Below, piece after piece: positions 7,361 through 14,445 of a stretch of DNA of 64,000 nucleotides; the stretch's first letter is position 1; each line of letters begins with the position of its first letter. The DNA is from UBA6144 sp964399165 (GTDB lineage: Bacteria; Bdellovibrionota; Bacteriovoracia; Bacteriovoracales; Bacteriovoracaceae): NCBI GenBank assembly GCA_964399165.1, contig CAYNPO010000018.1, positions 1 through 64,000 of the forward strand, read 5' to 3'. Below the pieces are notes generated by a model that did no database searches, had not been told where the DNA came from, and saw nothing but the letters and a program-made list of their open reading frames with translations. Made by a program: the position numbers and the translations under genes.

Positions 7361-8580
7361 CAGACCCCCTTGAGCTTCACCAGGCGGAGCTTGCCCACCT
7401 TCAGGATCTTCTCTTGGCCATTCTCGAGGGTGTACTGCTCGGTCGCGTGGGCCGCGCCGTCAAACTTCACGGCGTTCTGCTTGATGAGCCGGCGGCCTTC
7501 GCCGTTGGAGGCGGTGAACTTGAGTTCCACCATGAGTTCCAGCAGCGAGTGAGTGCCGGCGGGGCGTTCCACCACCTCGATGTCGTCCAACACCTGTTTC
7601 TTTGAGAAACGCGCCTCGAATTTGTCGCGCTCCTCTTTGCCGGCGGCCTGCCCGTGGTAATAAGCGGTGATTTCCTCGGCCAGGTCCTTCTTGGTGACCA
7701 TGGGGTGGCGGGAGCCGTCCGCGAGGCCCGCGAGAATCGCATCGACTTCCTGGGCGGGACGGCGGGACAACAATAGCCAGTACTTCTTCATCAGTTCATC
7801 TGAAATGGACATGAGCTTGCCGAACATGTCGGTGGCGGTGTCGGTCAAGGCGATGTAGTTGTCCATGGACTTGGACATCTTGTGCACGCCGTCCGTGCCC
7901 TCGATCAGCGGCATGGTGAGGATGCATTGGGATTCTTGGCCGTACGCGTTCTGCAGATGGCGCCCCATCATCAGGTTGAAGGTCTGGTCGGTACCGCCCA
8001 ACTCGAGGTCCGCCTTCAGGTGGACCGAGTCGTAGCCCTGGAGCACGGGATAGACGAACTCGTGCAGGTAGATGGCCTCCTGGTTGCCGTAGCGTTTGGA
8101 GAAATCGTCCCGCTGGAGGATGGCGCCCACGGTGGCCTTGGCCATGAGTTGGATGAGGTCAAGGCCGGAGAACTTGCCCAGCCATTCGCGGTTGAACACC
8201 ACGTGAGTCCTGGACATGTCGAGCACCTTGCCCACTTGCTCCTTGTAGGTGGCGGCGTTGGCGCGCACGTCGTCCTCGGTGAGGATGGGGCGGGTCTTGT
8301 TCTTACCCGTTGGGTCGCCGATTTGGGCGGTGTAGTCGCCAATGAGGAAGTAGATCTCGTGGCCGAAGTCCTGTAGCAGCCGCAGCTTCTGCAGCACCAC
8401 CGTGTGGCCCAGGTGGATGTCAGGGCGGGAGGGGTCCGCGCCGAACTTGATCTTGAGCGGCTTCTGCTTCTCAAAGCTCTTCTTGAGCTTCTTCAAGAAT
8501 TCCTCTTCGGGGAGGATTTCATGGCAGCCGCGCTTGAGTTCGCGGAGTTGGTCTTCGGGGGAAACGGTGATGATAGACAT
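7360..8580 (-). CDS. tyrS: Tyrosine--tRNA ligase
   Basis: Charges tRNA-Tyr with tyrosine (about 406 residues). Class I synthetase signatures are visible: FGADPSRPDIHLGH (HIGH box), the tyrosine-binding region with LELGGTDQTFNLMMGR, and HKMSKSMDN (KMSKS loop). The C-terminal ~65 residues are an S4-type RNA-binding domain (FTASNGEGRRLIKQ, KVGKLRLVKL). The start is set at MSIITVSPEDQL (8580); two in-frame ATGs lie just upstream (8589, 8592) and the first frame opening is 8607, none with a strong Shine-Dalgarno sequence. It leads a three-gene operon with the acetyltransferase remnant and the glycosylase-like gene, each joined by a stop/start overlap. Confidence 0.95.
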   Translation of the reverse strand: MSIITVSPEDQLRELKRGCHEILPEEEFLKKLKKSFEKQKPLKIKFGADPSRPDIHLGHTVVLQKLRLLQDFGHEIYFLIGDYTAQIGDPTGKNKTRPILTEDDVRANAATYKEQVGKVLDMSRTHVVFNREWLGKFSGLDLIQLMAKATVGAILQRDDFSKRYGNQEAIYLHEFVYPVLQGYDSVHLKADLELGGTDQTFNLMMGRHLQNAYGQESQCILTMPLIEGTDGVHKMSKSMDNYIALTDTATDMFGKLMSISDELMKKYWLLLSRRPAQEVDAILAGLADGSRHPMVTKKDLAEEITAYYHGQAAGKEERDKFEARFSKKQVLDDIEVVERPAGTHSLLELMVELKFTASNGEGRRLIKQNAVKFDGAAHATEQYTLENGQEKILKVGKLRLVKLKGV

Positions 8581-8808
8581 GGGCCCCATCATACTAAAAC
8601 CGGCCACTTAGGGCAGGCATTTCCAGGCGGTTAACGCTCTTCAATGTAAGAAAATAACAGCACATCGCGGCGCGTGATCCACCTGTAAACACAAAGTGAA
8701 TACCCATTTCGGCAGGAACATCCTTCTATTGGGAAACGGGCAGGGCCGGATAATGGATGCATACCCGGACTGCAAGGACGCAGACGCGTGTCGATCAAGG
8801 AGGATCGT

Positions 8809-10119
8809 GTGTTCATCAAAGCCGCCGTGGCAGCCAGCCTCGCCATAACCAGCGCCCATGCAGCCGACGTCATTGCCCGCTTCGACGCCCCCTTAGAGGG
8901 AGTGAAGCTCCAAAAGGTCTTGGCCTCCGGGTTCGAGGTGAAGGAAGTCCTGGTGAAGGACATGAACATCTACCTCCTGCGTGACCTTTCCAAGAATTCC
9001 AGTGCCGCCGCTTCTTTGAACAAGGCCGGCTTGATGGAAGGCATCGACAAAGTGATGGCCGACCAGCAACTCACCTTCCGCGGCCGCTCCCCCAGCGACC
9101 CCGGCTTCGCCCAGCAGTACGGCATGGCCAAGATCGAGGCCCCCGAGGCCTGGACCCGCGGCACCGGTGGGCAGAACGGCGACCGCGAAGATGTGGTCGT
9201 GGCCGTGGTTGACGGCGGTGTGGACGTGAACCACGAGGATCTGCGCGGCAACATGTGGGTCAACGCCGGCGAGACGGCCGGAAATGGCGTTGATGACGAC
9301 AACAACGGCTACATCGACGACGTCTACGGCTGGAACGCCTACAGCAACAACGCCAACATCCCCGCCAACGGGCATGGTACCCACGTAGCCGGCATCGTCG
9401 GCGCCGAGGGCGACAACGGCAAGCACGTAGCCGGCGTGAACTGGGACGTGAAGATCATGGGCGTTGCGGCTTCTTCGGGCCAAACTTCCGTGGTGCTCAA
9501 GGGCTATGGCTACGTGCTTGCCCAGAAAAAGCGCTGGATCGCCAGCAATGGCAAGGAAGGCGCCAACGTGGTAGCCACCAACTCCAGCTTCGGCGTGGAT
9601 GGTGCCGACTGCACCGAGCGCGACTACGGTCTGTGGAACGACATCTACGCCGAGATGGGCCGTCACGGCATCCTCTCCGCCGCCGCCACCGCCAACGTGG
9701 GCTGGGACGTGGATAAGGAAGGCGACGTGCCCACCACCTGCGACACTCCTTACCTGATCGGCGTGACCAACACCGACCGCAACGACAAACTCAACCGCGG
9801 CGCCGCCTGGGGCATCAAGCACGTTGACCTCGGTGCCCCCGGCACCGATGTGTACTCCACCTACCCCGGCAACACCTCCCGCAACCTGACCGGCACCTCC
9901 ATGTCCACCCCCCACGTGGCCGGCGCCGTGGCTTTTCTCCACAGCGTGGCCTCCAACCGCTTCACCCAGCTGAGCAAGAGCAACCCGGGGCAAGCCGCCT
10001 TGGAGTTGAAGAACATCATGCTCTCCACCGTGGATAAAATCCCCGACCTGGCCGGCAAAAGCGTCTCCGAGGGCCGCCTCAACCTGAAGAAAGCTGCCGA
10101 GGCCATCGCCAACTTCTGA
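8809..10119 (+). CDS. Secreted subtilisin-like (S8) serine protease
   Basis: 436-residue exported protease. A Sec signal peptide (FIKAAVAASLAITSAHA) is followed by a ~75-residue propeptide and the S8 domain. The triad is visible: Asp in VVAVVDGGVD, His in GHGTHVAGIVG, Ser in GTSMSTPHVAGA. The oxyanion Asn segment reads ATANVGWD instead of the usual AAGN. DDDNNGYIDDVYG is the acidic calcium-binding-type insert common in bacterial members. GTG at 8809 is chosen because AAGGAGG lies 5 bases upstream; the frame extends to GTG 8788, but the Shine-Dalgarno would then be inside the gene and the signal peptide would be displaced. Followed by a strong terminator, so monocistronic. Extracellular or periplasmic protein degradation is likely. 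Confidence 0.93.
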   Translation: MFIKAAVAASLAITSAHAADVIARFDAPLEGVKLQKVLASGFEVKEVLVKDMNIYLLRDLSKNSSAAASLNKAGLMEGIDKVMADQQLTFRGRSPSDPGFAQQYGMAKIEAPEAWTRGTGGQNGDREDVVVAVVDGGVDVNHEDLRGNMWVNAGETAGNGVDDDNNGYIDDVYGWNAYSNNANIPANGHGTHVAGIVGAEGDNGKHVAGVNWDVKIMGVAASSGQTSVVLKGYGYVLAQKKRWIASNGKEGANVVATNSSFGVDGADCTERDYGLWNDIYAEMGRHGILSAAATANVGWDVDKEGDVPTTCDTPYLIGVTNTDRNDKLNRGAAWGIKHVDLGAPGTDVYSTYPGNTSRNLTGTSMSTPHVAGAVAFLHSVASNRFTQLSKSNPGQAALELKNIMLSTVDKIPDLAGKSVSEGRLNLKKAAEAIANF

Positions 10120-10141
10120 TCCCTTCCCGGCATAATTCCTG

Positions 10142-10172
10142 AAAGGGGCGCTACGGCGCCCCTTTCTTTTTT
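10142..10172 (+). terminator. Rho-independent terminator after the subtilisin gene
   Basis: Perfect 10-bp stem AAAGGGGCGC / GCGCCCCTTT (10142-10151, 10156-10165), TACG tetraloop, then CTTTTTT. It lies 22 bases past the stop. Confidence 0.93.
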
Positions 10173-10198
10173 AAGGATGGGCAGCGCAGAATCATGCC

Positions 10199-11032
10199 AT
10201 GGAATACACACCGGCGGATTGGGCGCTCATCATACCCAGCGGAGCTGCCATCAGCGCGCTGGGAACCCTCGTTGGAATCGGGGGTGGCGTCTTCATGGTC
10301 CCCATCCTGGTCCTAGTCTTGGGAGTCCCTCTCAAGGCGGCCGTCCCGGCGGTCACGCTTTGCATGTTTCCCTCGGCACTCCTCTCGTCGCTCTTTAACG
10401 CCCGCCGCGGCCTGATTGACTACCGCGCGGCCGCCGCACTGGAGTTTCCGACGCTATTCGGTGCTGTGGCGGGAGCGGCGCTGACGGCAGTCTTGCCTGT
10501 TCGTCCGCTGGAGGCCATCTTCGCCGTGTTCGTGGGCTGGATGGCATCCCGTTTCATACGTCCCCTGCGCACGGCCGGTCCGAGCTTGGTTGAGCGCTTC
10601 AACCATTGCCGTCCAGTTTGGAGACGGCCCATGGCAAACGGCGGCTCTTACACCATAGGGGTCCCCGCCGTCCTGAGTTTCGGTTTCGTCTCGGGCCTGA
10701 TGGCAGGATTGTTCGGCGTGGGTGGCGGGGTGATCAAGACCCCCGTCATGCTCAAGATCTTCCGCATGCCCCCCCGCCATGCGACAGCAACGGCGCTCTT
10801 CATGATCGTGTTCACCAGTGCGACGGGATCAATTTCCCATTGGCGTCTGGGTAACCTCGATTGGCACTTGGCACTCCCCCTTTGCGTGGGGTTCACGGCG
10901 GGATCCCTCATAGGCAATACCTTTGGCCAGAGACTCAAAAACGAAGCACTCCCGAAACTTCTGGGCTACACGCTGGCGCTGGCCTCGTTGACCATGCTCG
11001 CCAGGGTGGCCCTGGGGATGCTCAGAACGTGA
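10199..11032 (+). CDS. TauE/SafE-family sulfite/organosulfonate exporter
   Basis: 277-residue inner-membrane protein with about eight hydrophobic segments in two halves, each opening with the family's glycine-rich hairpin: GIGGGVFMVP near residue 27 and FGVGGGVIKTP near residue 175, the internal duplication diagnostic of this permease family. A soluble positively charged loop (FNHCRPVWRRPMANGG) separates the halves. Family members move sulfite, sulfoacetate or other small anions, generally outward; the substrate here is unknown. It stands alone behind the protease terminator and its last 11 bases overlap the convergent gene at 11022. Confidence 0.9.
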   Translation: MEYTPADWALIIPSGAAISALGTLVGIGGGVFMVPILVLVLGVPLKAAVPAVTLCMFPSALLSSLFNARRGLIDYRAAAALEFPTLFGAVAGAALTAVLPVRPLEAIFAVFVGWMASRFIRPLRTAGPSLVERFNHCRPVWRRPMANGGSYTIGVPAVLSFGFVSGLMAGLFGVGGGVIKTPVMLKIFRMPPRHATATALFMIVFTSATGSISHWRLGNLDWHLALPLCVGFTAGSLIGNTFGQRLKNEALPKLLGYTLALASLTMLARVALGMLRT

Positions 11033-11573
11033 CCACCACGCCTGCGCCGGCCCCACCATCGGGACGCAGTAAAGGAAGGACGTCCATGGCGACGGGGGGG
11101 TCGGCGCGACGGATTTTTCGCTCGAGTTTCCTCAGGCGCCGGCGGTGCCTCCACGGCGCGCCCCAAACGTCGGCGATTTCCCACACCCTGAACCCCACGT
11201 AACCAACCAGGCCCCCGAGGAGCAGCACTTCGTTGGGTCCCGTGCATTCATTGTCGTCATTGCGCAGGATCTTCCCGGTGCAGTCACCCGACGCCGCCAT
11301 CATGGCGATGGCCCCTGCCTCGCCCGCGGTGAAGATCCACCCACGGTCTCGCCAACGCCCCTGGACGGCATGTCCGATGCCCAGGCCCACCGGCCAGGTC
11401 CCCAGAATGCCGCCCGCCAGGTATTCGGTCCGCGTGATCTCGCCGATGGCAAGGGTGCGGCGCTCACGCTCGGTGAGCTCCACACCTTTCTGGCGGGCCT
11501 CTTCTTCCAGGGGAGAAAAAGCGAAAGCCCCGTGAGGGGCCAACGCCAGGATGCAAAGTAGCGCGATGGTCAT
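11022..11573 (-). CDS. Exported small membrane-associated protein, unknown
   Basis: 183 residues with a cleavable-looking signal peptide (MTIALLCILALAPHGAFA). The mature part has two or three hydrophobic, glycine-rich stretches (YLAGGILGTWPVGLGIGHAVQG; TAGEAGAIAMMAAS; VLLLGGLVGYVGFRVWEIADVW), a Cys pair region (GDCTGK, NECTG) and an Arg/Lys-rich tail (RHRRRLRKLERKIRR). The pattern resembles small P13-like or other envelope proteins but I cannot name a family. It starts 9 bases after the stop of the zinc-protease-like lipoprotein, so the two form an operon. No clear Shine-Dalgarno precedes its ATG, suggesting translational coupling. Confidence 0.7.
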   Translation of the reverse strand: MTIALLCILALAPHGAFAFSPLEEEARQKGVELTERERRTLAIGEITRTEYLAGGILGTWPVGLGIGHAVQGRWRDRGWIFTAGEAGAIAMMAASGDCTGKILRNDDNECTGPNEVLLLGGLVGYVGFRVWEIADVWGAPWRHRRRLRKLERKIRRADPPVAMDVLPLLRPDGGAGAGVVVTF

Positions 11574-11582
11574 CGGGACATT

Positions 11583-12362
11583 TTAAGGCACAACCAGCTT
11601 CCCGTCTTCAATGTCGTAGCATAGGTCCTCGATGATGTTCCCCACCCCGTAAGGCACGGAGTAGGGGCGACGGGCCGTGGCGCCGCTATCGTGGTCGAAG
11701 CCCAACTTGTGCAGCCACTCATGGATCAGGTTGCGGGCCACCTGGGCGGGGACGTAGTTGCGGAAGTATTTCGTGTTCATCCACACCCGGGTCACGTTGG
11801 GATAGGTGTATCCGACCACGTTGGTCGAGTTGTTGGTGTAAAGTTGTAGGTCGATGTCGATCTCATGGTCCACTTCGGGTTGCAGCCGTTCAGCACCCTT
11901 CAACAGTGTCAGGTAAATCTCCTGGTTGCTCTTCCCTCCGTTCTGCACGAAGGTCTTCTGCCCTTGGTAGGTGTGGTTGAGAATCCGCTCGCGGAATGCC
12001 CCGGAGCGCACCACCTGTTTCACCAGGTCCACCGCCGCCTGCACCTTGTCCTCGTCGGCCTCGGTGAAGTTGGTGAAACTGAGATTGGCGCTGAAGAGGT
12101 CGGCCATGGTGGGCACGGCGGAATTATCGTCGGTGGAGACGGGGGACTCAGTGACGTCGCCGTCACCTCCATCCACGTTACCTTCACCGGGAGTAACGGG
12201 CGGAGTGGTTCCCTCGGTGCACCCGGCGGTGGAACTCGGCACGCTGCCTTCGCCCTCAATCTGGGCGGCCACCGTGGTGGAGACGCAGTCATCCCCACCC
12301 GCGGAGTTGCACGCGGCGAGAACAAGGGACATGGACGTGATCAAGAGAAGGGAATGGAGTTT
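11583..12362 (-). CDS. Lipoprotein with zinc-metalloprotease HExxH motif
   Basis: 259-residue exported protein. The chosen TTG start at 12362 (GCAGGTG upstream) gives a compact type II signal peptide, LKLHSLLLITSMSLVLAAC, with lipobox LAAC. A longer in-frame start at 12440 would bury the signal behind 26 charged residues. A Ser/Thr/Gly/Asp-rich, low-complexity linker of ~80 residues follows. Near the C-terminus is HEWLHKLGFDHD, matching HExxHxxGxxH of metzincin-like proteases, preceded by an Asn/Tyr-rich strand region. A surface-anchored protease is the natural reading; the substrate is unknown. Operon with the 11022 gene. The promoter region carries a 14-bp palindrome. Confidence 0.8.
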   Translation of the reverse strand, partial: KLHSLLLITSMSLVLAACNSAGGDDCVSTTVAAQIEGEGSVPSSTAGCTEGTTPPVTPGEGNVDGGDGDVTESPVSTDDNSAVPTMADLFSANLSFTNFTEADEDKVQAAVDLVKQVVRSGAFRERILNHTYQGQKTFVQNGGKSNQEIYLTLLKGAERLQPEVDHEIDIDLQLYTNNSTNVVGYTYPNVTRVWMNTKYFRNYVPAQVARNLIHEWLHKLGFDHDSGATARRPYSVPYGVGNIIEDLCYDIEDGKLVVP

Positions 12363-12473
12363 CAAGCGGCACCTGCCTTGGTTCCAGCGTTGAGGGGCCT
12401 CCTCCCATGAGTCCCCAGTTTGGTCTTCGATGATGCTCATCGGACCCTGTGCCTATTTTTTGTAGTTTTTTGC

Positions 12474-12487
12474 GCATTGCGCAATGC
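12474..12487. promoter_or_regulatory. 14-bp perfect palindrome upstream of the metalloprotease lipoprotein
   Basis: GCATTGC|GCAATGC, embedded in an AT-rich, T-rich stretch (12455-12500) that stands out from the GC-rich surroundings. It lies about 110 bases ahead of the TTG start at 12362, a reasonable position for an operator, though no regulator is adjacent. Confidence 0.4.
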
Positions 12488-12535
12488 AATCAATCTTTGC
12501 CCTCTTGCAGGGCCATGCGCTCAGTCTTAGGAGGG

Positions 12536-12563
12536 GAAAAAATTGCCCCCCAGGACGGGGGGC
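12536..12563 (-). terminator. Rho-independent terminator of the CsbD gene
   Basis: On the minus strand, stem GCCCCCC / GGGGGGC (12557-12563, 12545-12551) with a 5-base loop, then AATTTTTT. It begins 8 bases after the stop of the CsbD-like gene. Confidence 0.85.
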
Positions 12564-12570
12564 GGAGGGA

Positions 12571-12855
12571 TCAGTGGCGGGGTTGATCTTCGGTGCGGTC
12601 GTTGCTGCGGGAGATTTTGTCCTTCACACGGTCCAGGGTCGAATCGGCCTTGGCCCCGTAGCGGGCCATGATCTCGTCCAGCTTCCGCGAAGCCTCCTCC
12701 TTGGCCATGCCATAACGCTGCTGGAGCAGGCCCGCGATGGCCACCAGGTTGCCGGAAGCGGAGTCCAGCTCATCACCGGTGATCTTGCCCCACGTGCGCA
12801 GGAGCTCACCCTTGATCTCAGTCCATTTACCCTTGGCTATTTCTTCGTTCATCAT
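12571..12855 (-). CDS. CsbD-family stress-response protein
   Basis: 94 residues, cytosolic, highly charged. The N-terminal half is the CsbD domain: NEEIAKGKWTEIKGELLRTWGKITGDELD, a four-helix-like hydrophilic segment typical of general-stress and desiccation-induced proteins. The C-terminal half is an extra charged helical tail (RYGMAKEEASRKLDEIMARYG, then DRVKDKISRSNDR). GGAGGACGC precedes the ATG pair at 12855; the frame extends upstream to 12972 without similarity. Its own terminator follows. The biochemical role of CsbD proteins is not known; membership in the stress block with the genes at 13049, 16372 and 16662 fits. Confidence 0.87.
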   Translation of the reverse strand: MMNEEIAKGKWTEIKGELLRTWGKITGDELDSASGNLVAIAGLLQQRYGMAKEEASRKLDEIMARYGAKADSTLDRVKDKISRSNDRTEDQPRH

Positions 12856-13048
12856 GCGTCCTCCTTGCGGGGAAAAAGCCCCAGTCCCGTGATTATGCCG
12901 CCGCTCCCGCGGGCTACAAGACCGCGCCCTTGGACGAAACCTGCCCCAGGCGCTCGTCCAGGTTTTGCCCAACCCGTTCCTTGGGCCATGCGGGTTAAGT
13001 TACGGTCTTGCGGGACCAACGTTCCGCGTTCCTTTTTTGGAGGTATGC

Positions 13049-13318
13049 ATGAAGAAGACCGCTTGTTTGTTCGCCTTGGCCGCCTCTTTCACCCTGACGG
13101 CAGCTCCTTCCCACGCCGAAGAAACTTGGGGAGAGAAGGGCGCTTCCAAGGGCCGCGACGCCAAACGCGCCGTTAAGCGCGGGGTGAACCGCGTGGACGA
13201 GGCTTTCTGCATGGAGGGCGATGTGAAATGCGCGGCCGAGAAAGCCGGCCACCGCATGGAAGAGACCGCTGATACAGTCAAAGACAAAGCCCGCGGCGTG
13301 AAAGACAAAGTAGATTGA
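13049..13318 (+). CDS. Small secreted amphipathic helical protein
   Basis: 89 residues. A Sec signal peptide (KKTACLFALAASFTLTAAPSHA) precedes a mature chain of ~65 residues that is almost all Lys, Arg, Glu, Asp and Ala, with two repeated helical units (RDAKRAVKRGVNRVDEAFC; RMEETADTVKDKARGVKDKVD). The two Cys flanking EGDVK could pair. Such chains resemble LEA/CsbD-type protective proteins, but placed in the periplasm. TTTGGAGG precedes the ATG at 13049. Divergent from the CsbD gene across 193 bases, convergent with the response regulator. No enzymatic function expected; the family is not recognised. Confidence 0.75.
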   Translation: MKKTACLFALAASFTLTAAPSHAEETWGEKGASKGRDAKRAVKRGVNRVDEAFCMEGDVKCAAEKAGHRMEETADTVKDKARGVKDKVD

Positions 13319-13336
13319 GAAAGCCGCCCCGCGTCC

Positions 13337-14026
13337 TTACGGGGGCGTGGGGCTGAACTTGTAGCCGGACCCGTGGACGGACTCGATGACGTACGCCACG
13401 GGGCCGAGCTTCTTGCGCAGCTTGCTCACGTGGGTGTCCACGGAACGGTGGTACACGTGGATGTCCTCTCCCCAAATGTCGTTGAGGATCTGGTCCCGGG
13501 GGATCACCACTCCGGGGCGGCTGGCGAAGTACATCAACAGCTTGAACTCGAGCGCGGTGAGGTCGATTTTGTGCTGGTCATGGCCCTCGCGCACCAGAAC
13601 TTCCTGTTTGCTCTTGTGGATCTCCACTTCCTTCCAACGCATGACATCTGAAGCTTGCTTGGTGAGGCTCATTTTGCGCAGCTTGGACTCCAGGCGGGCC
13701 CTCAGCTCCAATGGGGCAAAGGGCTTGGTGATGTAATCGTCCGCGCCCGCGGAGAACCCCAGCACTTTCTCGGAAAGGCCAGCGTGGGAAGTCAGGAAGA
13801 AAACCGGGAGGTCGGGATGGGTGGCGAGGATTTGGGAGCACAGTTCGATGCCATTGCCGTCAGGCAACTCGACGTCCAGCAGCACCAGGTTGAAAGTGTC
13901 TTTTCCCAGGACCTGGGTGGCTTCCCCGACCGTGGGGACCCAGGTAAGTTGGACAAGATTTCCAACCGCCTGGTTAACCATTTGAAAAACTTCGCGGCTG
14001 TCTTCGACAAGCAAAACTTTGTTCAT
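13337..14026 (-). CDS. OmpR-family response regulator
   Basis: 229 residues: receiver domain (NKVLLVEDSREVF; phospho-acceptor Asp in LVLLDVELPDG; conserved Thr in FFLTSHAG; Lys in DYITKPFAPLEL) followed from about residue 135 by a winged-helix DNA-binding domain (LTALEFKLLMYFASRPG, SVDTHVSKLRKKLG, VHGSGYKFSP). The start at MNKVLLVED (14026) is preferred; the frame runs upstream to 14104 without homology. It is divergent from the Hpt protein and hybrid kinase, which are probably its phosphate donors. The shared 101-base promoter region holds a three-half-site palindrome at 14080-14101 that could be its binding site. Confidence 0.93.
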   Translation of the reverse strand: MNKVLLVEDSREVFQMVNQAVGNLVQLTWVPTVGEATQVLGKDTFNLVLLDVELPDGNGIELCSQILATHPDLPVFFLTSHAGLSEKVLGFSAGADDYITKPFAPLELRARLESKLRKMSLTKQASDVMRWKEVEIHKSKQEVLVREGHDQHKIDLTALEFKLLMYFASRPGVVIPRDQILNDIWGEDIHVYHRSVDTHVSKLRKKLGPVAYVIESVHGSGYKFSPTPP

Positions 14027-14079
14027 GATGGCCTTCGATTGGATTAGGCTGCCACAGTAGTCTAAGGGGCTAACAAATA

Positions 14080-14101
14080 CCACCTTAAGGTGGTGCCACC
14101 T
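14080..14101. promoter_or_regulatory. Three-half-site operator between response regulator and Hpt/kinase genes
   Basis: CCACCT-TA-AGGTGG-TG-CCACCT: three 6-bp half-sites with alternating orientation and 2-base spacers. The left two form a 16-bp perfect palindrome (14079-14094). It lies between divergent starts at 14026 and 14128, in the only intergenic space of the signalling cluster. Confidence 0.6.
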
Positions 14102-14127
14102 CACAACTTAGTCAAGACGGGATTACC

Positions 14128-14436
14128 ATGATGTCTAACTCCGCCCTCCCCGATTCAGAAAAACCCCTTCCCGGTTTGGAGGATTTTTACGACGGGTTCA
14201 TCCAGGACCGTACGGCGGAATGCGCTCAGTTGCGCGATGCCCTTCAGAAAAACGATTTCGAGGCTCTCCGCCAGATGGGACATAAATGGAAGGGGTTCAG
14301 CGAACCGTATGGCTTCGGAACGCTAGGGCGCCTGGCCGCTCAGCTGGAAGAGGCGGCGAAGGCCACCAACGCCACGCAGTGCCAAAGCCTGCTGGGTCAG
14401 TGTGAGGAATATTTGAGGAACAAAAGCCATTCCTGA
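14128..14436 (+). CDS. Stand-alone histidine phosphotransfer (Hpt) protein
   Basis: 102 residues folding as a helical bundle. The Hpt signature is present: LRQMGHKWKGFSEPYGFGTLGRLAAQLEEAA, where the His of GHKWKG is the phosphorylated residue and the downstream GFGTLG matches the conserved turn. Cytosolic. It starts 101 bases from the divergent OmpR regulator and ends 9 bases before the hybrid kinase, which has a receiver but no Hpt of its own. The natural route is kinase His to kinase receiver Asp to this His to the regulator Asp; this is inferred from domain bookkeeping. Confidence 0.88.
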   Translation: MMSNSALPDSEKPLPGLEDFYDGFIQDRTAECAQLRDALQKNDFEALRQMGHKWKGFSEPYGFGTLGRLAAQLEEAAKATNATQCQSLLGQCEEYLRNKSHS

Positions 14437-14445
14437 AAGGTCCGG

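Noticed and set aside
8788..8808. Upstream GTG as subtilisin start
   Set aside because: The strong AAGGAGG lies inside this stretch and the signal peptide starts cleanly from 8809.
12971..12996. AACCCG...CGGGTT inverted repeat ahead of the secreted helical gene as an operator
   Set aside because: Six-bp arms with a 14-base spacer are expected by chance in GC-rich DNA; kept out of the features.
13319..13345. Terminator between the secreted helical gene and the response regulator
   Set aside because: A GC-rich inverted repeat is present (CGCCCC...GGGGCG) but it overlaps the regulator coding end and lacks any U-run.
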